Source: Methylobacterium soli
GTDB lineage: Bacteria; Pseudomonadota; Alphaproteobacteria; Rhizobiales; Beijerinckiaceae
NCBI RefSeq assembly: GCF_008806385.1
Contig: NZ_VZZK01000024.1
Location: forward strand, 1 to 64,000
DNA length: 64,000 bases
Direction: 5' to 3'
Positions 23,681 through 32,061 of this stretch are shown piece by piece (position 1 is the first letter of the stretch; every line of letters starts with the position of its first letter). Below the pieces are notes generated by a model that did no database searches, was not told the DNA's origin, and worked only from the letters and a program-made list of their open reading frames with translations. Made by a program: the position numbers and the translations under genes.

Positions 23681-24645
23681 ACCCGGTGTCCGAGCCGATT
23701 CTTCCCGGCGCCCGCTCGCCCCGGGCCCTCGTCGACGGAATGCTCGGCGTCGTGATCTTCAGCGCCTCGCTCCCGGCGACGCGCCTCGCGCTCACCGATC
23801 TCGAGCCGCTGTTCCTCACGACGGCCCGCGCGGCCATCGCCGGGATCGTGGCCGGCCTGGCCCTGCTGCTCCTGGAGCGGAGCAGGCCCACCCGCGCCGA
23901 CCTCGCCTCGCTCGCCGTCGTGGCCCTCGGTGTCGTGATCGGGTTCCCGCTCCTGACGGCGCTGGCGCTCCGGCACATCGACGCCGCGCACGCGGCCGTC
24001 TTCGTCGGCCTGCTGCCGCTCGCCACCGCCCTGTTCGGGGCGATCCGGGCCGGCGAGCGCCCGCCGCCGGCCTTCTGGCTGCTCTCGGGCCTGGGCAGCG
24101 CCGTGACGGTGGGCTTCGCGGCCGGCAGCGGCGGCTCGGCCTCCGGTATCGGCGACGGGCTGATGCTCGCCGCGATCCTGGCCTGCGGCCTCGGCTACGC
24201 GGAGGGGGCGGGTCTCGCCCGGCGCCTCGGCGGCTGGCAGGTGATCGCCTGGGCGGCCATCCTGTCGCTGCCCGTAACGGCGCCGCTGGCCCTCGTCTGG
24301 CTGCCCGCCGACCTTGCCGCGATCCGCGCCCCGGCCTGGGCCGGCCTCGCCTACGTCTCGCTGTTCAGCATGCTGATCGGCTTCGTGTTCTGGTATCGCG
24401 GTCTGGCGCGGGGCGGCATCGCGGCGATCGGCCAGCTGCAATTGCTGCAGCCCTTCCTGGGCTTCCTGATCGCCGGCCTCGTCCTCGGCGAGGCCATCGA
24501 GCCGGCCATGCTGGTCGCGGCGGCCGCGGTCGTGGCCTGCGTGGCGGGCGCCCGGCGCATGGCCTCCGGGACGGCGACACGATCGCCCCTCAAGAGGCCT
24601 TGGCCAGCACCTCGACGTCCCGGTCCATCCCGCTCTCGACCTTGA
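23677..24645 (+). CDS. EamA/DMT-family transporter
   Basis: A 322-residue inner-membrane protein with ten predicted helices in two EamA repeats (about residues 15-145 and 160-290). Seen: VDGMLGVVIFSASLPATRLAL, the AAHAAVFVGLLPLATALFGA turn, and LAYVSLFSMLIGFVFWYRGLA in the second half. Relatives export amino acids or drug-like metabolites. The start is GTG 23677, overlapping the stop of the 53-residue gene; GTG 23686 is an alternative. The last 56 bases overlap the end of the convergent gene. The divergent MocR regulator is the likely controller. Confidence 0.85.
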   Translation: MNPVSEPILPGARSPRALVDGMLGVVIFSASLPATRLALTDLEPLFLTTARAAIAGIVAGLALLLLERSRPTRADLASLAVVALGVVIGFPLLTALALRHIDAAHAAVFVGLLPLATALFGAIRAGERPPPAFWLLSGLGSAVTVGFAAGSGGSASGIGDGLMLAAILACGLGYAEGAGLARRLGGWQVIAWAAILSLPVTAPLALVWLPADLAAIRAPAWAGLAYVSLFSMLIGFVFWYRGLARGGIAAIGQLQLLQPFLGFLIAGLVLGEAIEPAMLVAAAAVVACVAGARRMASGTATRSPLKRPWPAPRRPGPSRSRP

Positions 24646-25483
24646 ACTCGCGGGTATAGACCTGGCCGTCGTGGCGGGCGATCAGCACGTAGTCGCCCTC
24701 CGCCAAGGTCACCTGCGGGAAGGCGCCGATCGCCTCCCGGATGGTGTCGCCGCCGGGGGTCAGCACGCTGAAGGCGGTGCCCGCGAAGGCCTCGGCGCCG
24801 GGCGTCGCCACGAGCTTGAGGGTCATGGTGGCGGCGCGGTGGTTCATGGTCGCGTCCGTGACCTTGCCGTTCTCGACCTTGAGGTCGGCGCGCTGGATCG
24901 CGTTCGATTCCCCGTAGGTCGAGACCACGTGATAGGTGCCCTCGGGCAGGCGCAGCAGCTCGCCGGCCTTGACGCCGCTGCGCACGAGCCGCCCCTCGGA
25001 ATTGGTGCCGATCGGCACGAAGACCGAGAAGGAGAGCTGCGGGGCCGGGATCTTGGTGTCGCCGATGGCGCCGGACAGCTTGAGGGCGCCGGCGCTGACC
25101 CGGAGCTGCTCGCTCAGCGGCTGGCCGGCCATGACGAGCTTCTTCGAGGCGCTGGCATAGCCGTAGGTGACGGTGGCCACGTAGGCGCCGGGGGCGAGGG
25201 TGAAGCGCGGCTCGGGCTCCGCCGAGCGGGCGACGATGGCGGGCCGCACGCCGTCGCTGCGGTCCTCGTAGATGCGCCAGGCGAGGCCCGAGCGCAGCGA
25301 CCGATCCCCGACGCCAGACAGCACCGCCTTGAGGGAGAGCGAGGCCTCGCCCTCCGCGGGTCCCGGCATCGCCGGGGAGGGCAGGCTGTTGGCGAACGGG
25401 TTCGGCGCCTGCGCCGAGACGGCGAGCGGCAGCAGCAGCCCCCAACCCACCACGCCCCCGAGCCAGAACCGTCCGCGCCCCAT
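24590..25483 (-). CDS. secreted protein with carboxypeptidase-regulatory-like beta repeats
   Basis: A 297-residue exported protein. Residues 1-25 are a signal peptide (GWGLLLPLAVSAQA). The rest is beta-rich with three related segments of the form L-PG-Y-V-V-YG: FTLAPGAYVATVTYGYAS, LLRLPEGTYHVVSTYGESN and VTLAEGDYVLIARHDGQVY, each followed by a strand. These resemble small prealbumin-like or carboxypeptidase-D-like modules. No catalytic residues were identified. It is convergent with, and overlaps, the EamA gene. Function is unknown. Confidence 0.75.
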   Translation of the reverse strand: MGRGRFWLGGVVGWGLLLPLAVSAQAPNPFANSLPSPAMPGPAEGEASLSLKAVLSGVGDRSLRSGLAWRIYEDRSDGVRPAIVARSAEPEPRFTLAPGAYVATVTYGYASASKKLVMAGQPLSEQLRVSAGALKLSGAIGDTKIPAPQLSFSVFVPIGTNSEGRLVRSGVKAGELLRLPEGTYHVVSTYGESNAIQRADLKVENGKVTDATMNHRAATMTLKLVATPGAEAFAGTAFSVLTPGGDTIREAIGAFPQVTLAEGDYVLIARHDGQVYTREFKVESGMDRDVEVLAKAS

Positions 25484-25698
25484 CCCGCTCCTCCGACCTC
25501 GCCCGCGGCCCGATTTCGCCCGCGGCCCGATTTCGCCCGCGGATTGCCAAACGGCCGCGCAGACGCCACCTAAGCACGCCCTCTGGACCCGGACCGTGGC
25601 GGCGGCATGGCCGTGCCCGCCGTCGCGTGCAGGGATGTCCCATGCGTCCCGCCTCCCGGCAACCGGAGCGCGCCGCTGTCCTCGGAAGCCCCGCCCGC

Positions 25699-26277
25699 AT
25701 GATCCCGACCCCCGACACGCCCACCCTCGACCTGCTCCGCACCCGCCGCTCCGTCGCCCCGCCGCTCCTGACGGAGCCGGGGCCGGATCCGGCTGCGCTC
25801 GACGCCATCCTGCGGATCGCCTCGCGGGTGCCCGATCACGGCAAGCTCGCGCCCTGGCGCTTCCTCGTGATCGAGGGGGAGGCCGGCGCGCGGCTCGGGG
25901 CGGTGATCGCCGGCGCCTACGCGGCGGATCATCCGGAGGCCGACGCGGCCCGGCTCAATCTCGAGGGCCGGCGCCTCGTCCAGGCGCCCCTCGTCGTCGC
26001 GGTGGTGTCGCGGGCAAGACCGCACATCAAGATCCCCGAATGGGAGCAGGTGCTCTCGGCGGGCGCCGCCGCCATGAACCTCGTCCTGGCGGCCAATGCC
26101 TCCGGCTTCGCCACCGCCTGGCTCACGGAGTGGTTCGCCTATGACCGGCGGGTGCTCGACGCGCTCGGCCTGGAGCCGTGGGAGAAGCTCGCGGGCTTCA
26201 TCCATATCGGCCGGGCGGGCGCGGTGCCGAGCGACCGGCCGCGGCCGGACCTCGCCGACATCGTCACCCGGCTCTGA
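25699..26277 (+). CDS. nitroreductase family protein
   Basis: A 192-residue FMN-dependent oxidoreductase of the YdjA/RutE-like small nitroreductase group. Seen: LDLLRTRRSVAPPLLTEPG, the FMN-binding ASRVPDHGKLAPWRF, and the C-terminal GLEPWEKLAGFIHIG. ATG 25699 (MIPTPDTPTLDLL) matches the family start; an upstream ATG at 25627 would add 24 residues. It is followed by a 12-bp repeat array and a flavin reductase gene, which could supply a linked redox function. Confidence 0.88.
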   Translation: MIPTPDTPTLDLLRTRRSVAPPLLTEPGPDPAALDAILRIASRVPDHGKLAPWRFLVIEGEAGARLGAVIAGAYAADHPEADAARLNLEGRRLVQAPLVVAVVSRARPHIKIPEWEQVLSAGAAAMNLVLAANASGFATAWLTEWFAYDRRVLDALGLEPWEKLAGFIHIGRAGAVPSDRPRPDLADIVTRL

Positions 26278-26307
26278 GCCGACCCGGCGACGCAGCCCGA
26301 CCCGCTC

Positions 26308-26355
26308 GCCGACCCACCCGCCGACCCACCCGCCGACCCACCCGCCGACCCACCC
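26308..26355. repeat. 12-bp tandem repeat, four perfect copies
   Basis: Four consecutive copies of GCCGACCCACCC fill the gap between the nitroreductase stop and the flavin reductase start, with degenerate copies just upstream. It lies outside coding sequence. The unit is too short and unspaced for a CRISPR array. Confidence 0.85.
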
Positions 26356-26384
26356 GCGCGCGAGAAACCCTGAGGCATTCGGCC

Positions 26385-26987
26385 ATGCATTACGAACCCG
26401 ACAACCGGACCCTGCCGCACAATCCGCTGAAGGCCCTCGTCGCCCCGCGCCCGATCGGCTGGATCAGCGCGATGAGCCGGGCCGGGCAGCTCAACCTCGC
26501 GCCCTACTCGTTCTTCAACGCGGTGGCGGACGACATGGTGGCCTTCTCCTCCTCCGGCCGGAAGGACGCGATGACCTTCGCGGAGGAGGGGCAGGAATTC
26601 GTCTGCAATCTCGCCACCTACGACCTGCGCGAGGCGATGAATGCCAGCTCGGCCCCTCTCCCCCGCGGCGAGAGCGAGTTCGATTTCGCCGGTCTGACGA
26701 CCGCGCCCTCCCGCAAGGTGCGGCCGCCCCGCGTCGCGGAAGCCGCCGCCGCGATCGAGTGCCGCTGGCTGCAGACCGTGCCGCTGGTGCCGCTCGGCGG
26801 CGGCGAGCCGGCGAATTTCCTGGTGATCGGGCAGGTGGTCTCGATCTACATCGACGACCGATTCGTCGCGGACGGGCTCGTCGATACCGGGGCGATGCGC
26901 CCGATCATGCGGGGCGGCTATTTCGACTACTTCACGGCGACGCCCGAGACGCGCTTCGAGATGCGCCGGCCCAAGGGCGGCGGCTGA
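26385..26987 (+). CDS. flavin reductase-like FMN-binding protein
   Basis: A 200-residue split-barrel flavoprotein. The opening HYEPDNRTLPHNPLKALVAP and RPIGWISAMSRAGQLNLAPY are typical of the family that binds FMN at the dimer interface. It continues through FFNAVADDMVAFSSSGRKD and the GDF-like C-terminal MRGGYFDYFT. Members reduce flavin or act as oxidoreductases on small substrates. The ATG at 26385 follows TGAGG. The stop codon lies inside the first unit of a 13-bp tandem array, so the array touches the 3' end of the gene. Confidence 0.87.
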   Translation: MHYEPDNRTLPHNPLKALVAPRPIGWISAMSRAGQLNLAPYSFFNAVADDMVAFSSSGRKDAMTFAEEGQEFVCNLATYDLREAMNASSAPLPRGESEFDFAGLTTAPSRKVRPPRVAEAAAAIECRWLQTVPLVPLGGGEPANFLVIGQVVSIYIDDRFVADGLVDTGAMRPIMRGGYFDYFTATPETRFEMRRPKGGG

Positions 26988-27037
26988 GAGCGGCGGCTGA
27001 GAGCGGCGGCTGAGAACGGGGGCTGAGAACGGGGGCG
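26977..27037. repeat. 13-bp tandem repeat spanning a stop codon
   Basis: Three perfect copies of GCGGCGGCTGAGA (26977-27015), then one and a half copies of a variant ACGGGGGCTGAGA. The first copy contains the TGA that ends the flavin reductase gene, and every copy repeats that TGA. Confidence 0.85.
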
Positions 27038-27209
27038 CCCGGCCCCGGCGGACCTCAGCCGAAAACACCCGATACGGGAAGGTCCGCGAGCGTACGCATT
27101 CAATCTTCCTTTACCATAACGGCAACAGGATCAGGCTTCTAAGGGAGCATGTTCAGGCTCCTTCGCGCCGCGCCCGGCTCGGGCCGGCGTGTCCCGAGTC
27201 GGACCCCGC

Positions 27210-28283
27210 ATGTTCCTGTTCACCACGCCTTCGGCCAGCACGCGCGAGACCGGCCAGAGCGCCGCCGCTCCGGCGCGGAGCACGGGCTCGGCGGAGGTGG
27301 TCGAGGCGATCCGGGGCGGGGCGCAGAGCACGGGCGTCGGCTTCGATTACCTGCTCGCCACGGCGCAGCGGGAATCCGCCCTCGATCCATCCGCCAAGGC
27401 CGGCACCTCGTCGGCCACCGGGCTGTTCCAGTTCATCGATCAGACCTGGCTCGGAGTGATGAAGACGGCGGGGCCGAAGCTCGGCCTCTCGGACTATGCT
27501 GACGCCATCACGGCGCGCCCGGACGGCACCTACACGGTCTCGGACACCGCGACCCGGCAGACGATCCTCGACCTGCGCCGGGACCCGAGGATCGCCTCGA
27601 CGCTCGCGGGAGCGCTCACCCAGAAGAACCGCGAGGCCCTGACCGGCGCCCGCGGGCGCGAGCCCACGAGCGGCGACCTCTACGCCGCGCATGTCCTGGG
27701 CGCGCGGGGCGCCACGACGCTGATCGCCTCGGCCCAGGCGAGCCCGGCCCGCGCCGCCGCCCTCGACCTGCCCGAGGCCGCCGCCGCCAATCGGGGCCTG
27801 TTCTACGACAAGACCGGGCGGCCCCGGACCTCGGCCGAGCTCTACGCCACCCTCTCGACGGTGGCGGCCGGCAGCCGCGGCACCGCCGCCGCGACCGACG
27901 TGACGGCCCTGCCGCAGGGCACGAGCGCCTATGCCGCCCTCGACGGCGGAGGGCTGCGCGCGCTGTTCCAGAACGACCGGCGCCAGGGCGCGATCTCGGA
28001 CGGCGTCGCCAAGCTCTGGCAGGGCCGGGCCGCGCCCGAGAGCGGCCGCAGCCCCCCGACCTACTTCCCGCGCTCGGACGGGAGCGCGGACACGGTGGCG
28101 GAGACGGGCGCCGTCGCGGAAGCCGCGCCGGCCACCGCCAGTGCCCTCGTCGGCGCGCCCATCCTCAACGCGCCCCTGCCACCGCGGCGCCCCGCCGAAT
28201 TCACAGGCGGCCGCCAAGCGGCCGCCCCGCGCGCGAGCACCCCGCTCGACCTGTCCCTGTTCACGATCCGGAGCAATCCATGA
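27210..28283 (+). CDS. SLT-domain lytic transglycosylase without a signal peptide
   Basis: A 357-residue protein with a transglycosylase domain at about residues 30-110: VGFDYLLATAQRESALDPSA (catalytic Glu in QRES) and SSATGLFQFIDQTWL. There is no Sec signal; the N-terminus FLFTTPSASTRETGQ is polar. Such leaderless SLT proteins are common in this order, and some are linked to flagellar assembly. The tail contains PLPPRRPAEF, the motif repeated in the SLT protein at 2011-3054. An alternative GTG start at 27189 adds seven residues. The stop overlaps the DUF2336 start (ATGA), so the two are translationally coupled. Confidence 0.85.
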   Translation: MFLFTTPSASTRETGQSAAAPARSTGSAEVVEAIRGGAQSTGVGFDYLLATAQRESALDPSAKAGTSSATGLFQFIDQTWLGVMKTAGPKLGLSDYADAITARPDGTYTVSDTATRQTILDLRRDPRIASTLAGALTQKNREALTGARGREPTSGDLYAAHVLGARGATTLIASAQASPARAAALDLPEAAAANRGLFYDKTGRPRTSAELYATLSTVAAGSRGTAAATDVTALPQGTSAYAALDGGGLRALFQNDRRQGAISDGVAKLWQGRAAPESGRSPPTYFPRSDGSADTVAETGAVAEAAPATASALVGAPILNAPLPPRRPAEFTGGRQAAAPRASTPLDLSLFTIRSNP

Positions 28284-29779
28284 TCATCCGCCAGTTCCTG
28301 GCCTGGACGCAGCACAGCTCGGCCGGGCGCCGGGCCGAGGCGGCGTCCGCCCTCGCGCGGGCCTATCTCTACACCAATCTCGGGCCCGAGGCGGCCTGGG
28401 AGGCGAAGACCGCGATCCTCGCCCTCCTCGACGATCCCGCCCCGGTGGTGCGCCGGGCGCTCGCAGAAGCCTGCGCGGCCTCGGCACGGGCGCCACGCCC
28501 GCTCGTGGTCTCCCTCGCGGCCGACCAGCCGGAGATCGCGAGCCTGGTCCTCGCCCGCTCCCCGATCCTGACCGACGCCGACCTCGTGGACGCCGCCGCG
28601 ATGGGGGCCGAGGACATCCGCACCGTGATCGCGGCGCGCCACCACCTCACCTACGCGGTGGCGGGGGCATTGGCCGAGATCGGCGGTCCCGAGACGCTCG
28701 CCCGCCTTGCCGCCAACCCGACCGCGCAGATCACCACCGGCCGCCTCCTGCGGATGGTCGAACGCCATGGCGACGATGCCACCCTGCGCGAGGCGCTGCT
28801 CGCCCGGGCCGACCTGCCGCTGGAGGTGCGCCACGCGGTGGCGGGGCGGCTGGCCCGGACCCTGTCGGGCTTCGTCACCGCCTGCGGCTGGCTCTCCCCG
28901 GAGCGCGGCGAGCGGGTCGGCCGCGAGGCGAGCGAGCGGTCCGTCCTCGAACTCTGCGCGGATGCGGGCGCCGGGGCGCTCGGCCGCGTCGTCCAGCACC
29001 TGCGCGGCACGGGCCAGCTCAATGCCGGGCTGATCCTGCGCGCGATCCTCTCCGGGCAGATGATGTTCGCGGAGGCCGCCTATGCCGACCTCACGGGCAT
29101 CGACCGCGCCCGCGTGGCCGGCCTGATGCGCCAGCCGCGCGGCACCGCCAGCCTGCACCGCCGCGCGGGCCTGCCCGAGCCGCTGCTCCCGGCCTTCGAG
29201 GCCGCCCTCACGGCCTGGCGCGAGGCGACGAGCGGCGCCAGCACGCTGAGCGGCGCTGGTCTGTCCCGGCGCATGATCGAGCGGGCCCTCACCGCCTGCG
29301 AGGACATGCCCTTCGCCGAGATGCAGGCCGTGACGGCCCTCCTCGCCCGCTACGAGGCGGAGGCCGCGCGCGACGAGGCGCGTGCCGTCGCCCGGGCGCT
29401 CGCCGAGTCCGCCTTGACCCGCGAGGCCGAGCGCCGGGATGCCGAGCGCCTCGAGACCGATTGGCGCGCCGCGCAGGCACGGGAAGCCGAGCACGTCGCC
29501 GCCGCGCGGCCTCAGGCGGCTCCGGCCCAGAGCGCGGTTCCGCCGGCCCTCGCGGATCGCGCCGCGACCGTGGCCGAGACCGCCGGAGCGGATGCGATCG
29601 AGGCCGTGCTCGGCACGCTGCCGGAAGCGTTGCTGGCGAGCTTCCACGAGGAGCAGGAACGCCTGCGCCGGGAGGCGGGCCAGGCCAGGGAGGCGGCCGA
29701 GGCCGTTCTGGAGACGATCCCGGAGGCGCTGATCGCGAGCTATCGCGAGGACCGGGCGCGGCTGCGCCTCGCCGCCTGA
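28280..29779 (+). CDS. DUF2336 domain-containing protein
   Basis: A 499-residue soluble helical protein. HEAT-like helices fill the first 350 residues (AAILALLDDPAPVVRRALAE-type units), matching the alphaproteobacterial DUF2336 family. The last 130 residues are Ala/Glu/Arg-rich and predicted coiled coil (EAERRDAERLETDWRAAQA). Two near-identical phrases occur at the end: LPEALLASFHEEQERLRR and IPEALIASYREDRARLRL, an internal repeat. Function is unknown. Coupling to an SLT protein suggests cell-envelope or flagellar work. Confidence 0.85.
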   Translation: MIIRQFLAWTQHSSAGRRAEAASALARAYLYTNLGPEAAWEAKTAILALLDDPAPVVRRALAEACAASARAPRPLVVSLAADQPEIASLVLARSPILTDADLVDAAAMGAEDIRTVIAARHHLTYAVAGALAEIGGPETLARLAANPTAQITTGRLLRMVERHGDDATLREALLARADLPLEVRHAVAGRLARTLSGFVTACGWLSPERGERVGREASERSVLELCADAGAGALGRVVQHLRGTGQLNAGLILRAILSGQMMFAEAAYADLTGIDRARVAGLMRQPRGTASLHRRAGLPEPLLPAFEAALTAWREATSGASTLSGAGLSRRMIERALTACEDMPFAEMQAVTALLARYEAEAARDEARAVARALAESALTREAERRDAERLETDWRAAQAREAEHVAAARPQAAPAQSAVPPALADRAATVAETAGADAIEAVLGTLPEALLASFHEEQERLRREAGQAREAAEAVLETIPEALIASYREDRARLRLAA

Positions 29780-29816
29780 TCGGGGCCAGGCCCCTGTCGC
29801 CCGTGAATCGGCCCCG

Positions 29817-30596
29817 TCAGCCGAACTGCTCGCGCAGGATGCGCTCGTCGAGGCTGTGGCCGGGATCGTGCAGGAGCACGAGATCGGTCGCCTGATCGAG
29901 CCAGGTCTCGACGGTGCAGACCCGGCGGAACTCGGTGTGGTCTGCCACCGCCGCGACGGGGCGGTGCTCGGCATCGAGCACCTCGATGCGGATCCGGGCG
30001 TAGTTCGGCAGCAGCGCCCCGCTCCAGCGGCGGGGTCGGAAGGCCGAGATCGGGGTCAGGGCGAGGAGCTGGGCGTGGAGCGGCAGGATCGGGCCGCCCA
30101 CCGAGAGGTTATAGGCCGTGGACCCGGCCGGCGTCGCGACCAGCACCCCGTCGGCGATCAGCTCGGGCAGCCGGATATGCCCGTCGACCGCGATCTTGAG
30201 CTTGGCGGTCTGGTGCGTCTGGCGCAGCATGTAGACTTCGTTGATCGCCCGGGATTCGTGCAGGCGCCCCTCGGTGTCGCGGGCCTCCATCATCAGGGGA
30301 TGGATGACGCTGCGCTCGGCCCGCTCCAGCCGCTCGATCAGCCCGTCCTCGCGGAACTCGTTCATCAGGAAGCCGACCGTCCCGCGGTTCATGCCGTAGA
30401 TCGGCTTCACCCGGTCCATGAAGCGGTGGAGCACCTGCAGCATCAGGCCGTCGCCGCCGAGGGCCACCACGACGTCGGCATCCTCGGGCGCCACGTAGTT
30501 GTAGCGCCGCATCAGGGCGGATGCGGCGAGCCGGGCATCCGGCGTCGGACTCGCGACGAACGCGATCTTGTGGAAGCGCCGCGACATGCTGATCAA
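29817..30596 (-). CDS. nadK: NAD kinase
   Basis: Phosphorylates NAD to NADP. Motifs: GGDG in VVALGGDGLMLQVL, the NE pair in SRAINEVYML, and the catalytic-loop TPAGSTAYNLSVGGPILP. At 255-259 aa it has the compact alphaproteobacterial form. The start is either the first ATG at 30596 or the ATG three codons later. It is convergent with DUF2336 and divergent from cutA. Confidence 0.94.
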   Translation of the reverse strand: MISMSRRFHKIAFVASPTPDARLAASALMRRYNYVAPEDADVVVALGGDGLMLQVLHRFMDRVKPIYGMNRGTVGFLMNEFREDGLIERLERAERSVIHPLMMEARDTEGRLHESRAINEVYMLRQTHQTAKLKIAVDGHIRLPELIADGVLVATPAGSTAYNLSVGGPILPLHAQLLALTPISAFRPRRWSGALLPNYARIRIEVLDAEHRPVAAVADHTEFRRVCTVETWLDQATDLVLLHDPGHSLDERILREQFG

Positions 30597-30677
30597 GATC
30601 CGCCCTGTTGACGCGGCGCCCTCGGATGCGCCTCCCTGGAGGCGTCACCGGCAACGTCTTCGCGGGAGAGCCATAGC

Positions 30678-31004
30678 ATGGAGCGTCCGTTCCTCGTCTA
30701 CACCACATTCCCGGATGCCGAGACGGCGCTCGCGGTCGGCGAGGAACTGGTCCGGGCGAAGCTCGCCGCCTGCATCAACGTGATTCCGGGGATGCGGTCG
30801 GTCTATGCCTGGAAGGGAGCGGTGGAGCACGGCTCCGAGGTCGTGGCCATCGTCAAGAGCCGGGAGGGCCTGGCGCAGGCCGTCGCGGCGGAGCTGAAGG
30901 CGCGCCACCCCTACGAGACACCGTTCATCCTGCCCCTCGCGATCGCCGAGGCCGACCCGGACACGGCGGCCTGGATCCTGTCCGAGACGGGCGCTCCGGG
31001 CTGA
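30678..31004 (+). CDS. cutA: divalent-cation tolerance protein CutA
   Basis: A 108-residue trimeric PII-like protein. It shows the family pattern VYTTFPDAETALAVGEELV, AACINVIPGMRSVYAWKG and HPYETPFILPLAI. Its cellular role is unclear: copper tolerance in E. coli is probably indirect. The ATG is preceded by GCGGGAGAGCC. It is convergent with the MBL gene, which ends one base after it. Confidence 0.95.
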   Translation: MERPFLVYTTFPDAETALAVGEELVRAKLAACINVIPGMRSVYAWKGAVEHGSEVVAIVKSREGLAQAVAAELKARHPYETPFILPLAIAEADPDTAAWILSETGAPG

Positions 31005-31005
31005 C

Positions 31006-31965
31006 TCATCCCGGCGCCCCCCACTGGACCGGCACGAAGGCGTAGCCGTCCCCCGCGCGGGCGATGTGGCCGGTGGCCGGGAAGGGCGCGTGGTAGAAGG
31101 CGACCTGCAGCCGCTCCTCGGCGGCCCGGTCGAGGAGGCGGCGACGCGTGGCGCGCGCCTGATCCGCATCGATATCGAACACTGCCGACCAATCGGGATG
31201 GCGCACGAACAGAGCCGGGTGGTTGGTGACATCCGACATGTGGAGGAGGCGCGCCTCCCCCGAGCGCAGCAGGAAGACCGTGTGCCCGGGCGTGTGGCCG
31301 GGGGCGGGAAGCGCCGTGAGGCCGGGGCGGATCTCCCGGTCCCAGGCGAAGGGCGTCACGCGCGGCCCCCCGGTCCCGAAGATGCGCCGGACCGCCGCGA
31401 AGTTCGGGCGCAGACGCTCCGGCGCCCGGGCGGCCTCGGCCTCGTCCATCCAGAAGGCCCATTCGAGCTCCGGCACCAGAACCTCGGCCCTCGGGTAGGC
31501 GAGGCTGCCGTCCTTGAGCCGCAGGCCGAGCACGTGGTCGAGGTGGAAATGGCTCATCACCACGGTGTCGATCGCGCTGCGCTCGATGCCGGCCGCGGCG
31601 AGGCCCCGCAGCGTCCCGCCGGTGCCGAGGGGTCCGTTATCGGCAAATCCCGTATCCACGAGGATCCGGTGCCCGTTGGCCTCGATGAGGAGCGTCGTGA
31701 AGGTGATGTCGAGGCGGTCGGGCGGCAGGAAGGCCTGCGCCATCGCGGCGCGCACGGCCTCGATCGGCGCGTTCGGGATGAAGCCCGCCTCCAGCGGCCG
31801 GCCGAGCGTCCCCTCGTGCAGGGCGGTCAGCGTCGCGTCGCCGACACGGTAGCGATAGAGGCCTGGAAGCGTCCCCTCGGGCGCCGCCGGCGCGCCCGCA
31901 CCGGATTCCGTGGCGGCAAGGACCAGGGGCACGGCGCCCAGGATGGTGCGGCGGTCGATCGGCAT
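31006..31965 (-). CDS. exported MBL-fold metallo-hydrolase
   Basis: A 319-residue metallo-beta-lactamase-fold enzyme. The zinc motif is MSHFHLDHVLGL, followed by the metal-binding LPAPGHTPGHTVF and the MSDVTNHPALF aspartate. The N-terminus PIDRRTILGAVPLVLAATES has a twin arginine and a hydrophobic stretch, so it may travel by the Tat route, whose genes are in this window. The start ATG at 31965 is chosen so that the RR motif lies close to the N-terminus; an upstream frame adds 18 residues. Substrate is unknown. Confidence 0.87.
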   Translation of the reverse strand: MPIDRRTILGAVPLVLAATESGAGAPAAPEGTLPGLYRYRVGDATLTALHEGTLGRPLEAGFIPNAPIEAVRAAMAQAFLPPDRLDITFTTLLIEANGHRILVDTGFADNGPLGTGGTLRGLAAAGIERSAIDTVVMSHFHLDHVLGLRLKDGSLAYPRAEVLVPELEWAFWMDEAEAARAPERLRPNFAAVRRIFGTGGPRVTPFAWDREIRPGLTALPAPGHTPGHTVFLLRSGEARLLHMSDVTNHPALFVRHPDWSAVFDIDADQARATRRRLLDRAAEERLQVAFYHAPFPATGHIARAGDGYAFVPVQWGAPG

Positions 31966-32061
31966 CGCGGAGGTGACTCTCGGGGGCAGGGTCGGGGGCA
32001 CATCCGGGCCCCGCGGCACCGGCCTTCAGCTACCGCGGCGGCGCCCGCCTTCAAGCCCGGG

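Noticed and set aside
26308..26355. CRISPR-like array
   Set aside because: The units are 12 bp and directly adjacent without unique spacers, and no cas gene is near.
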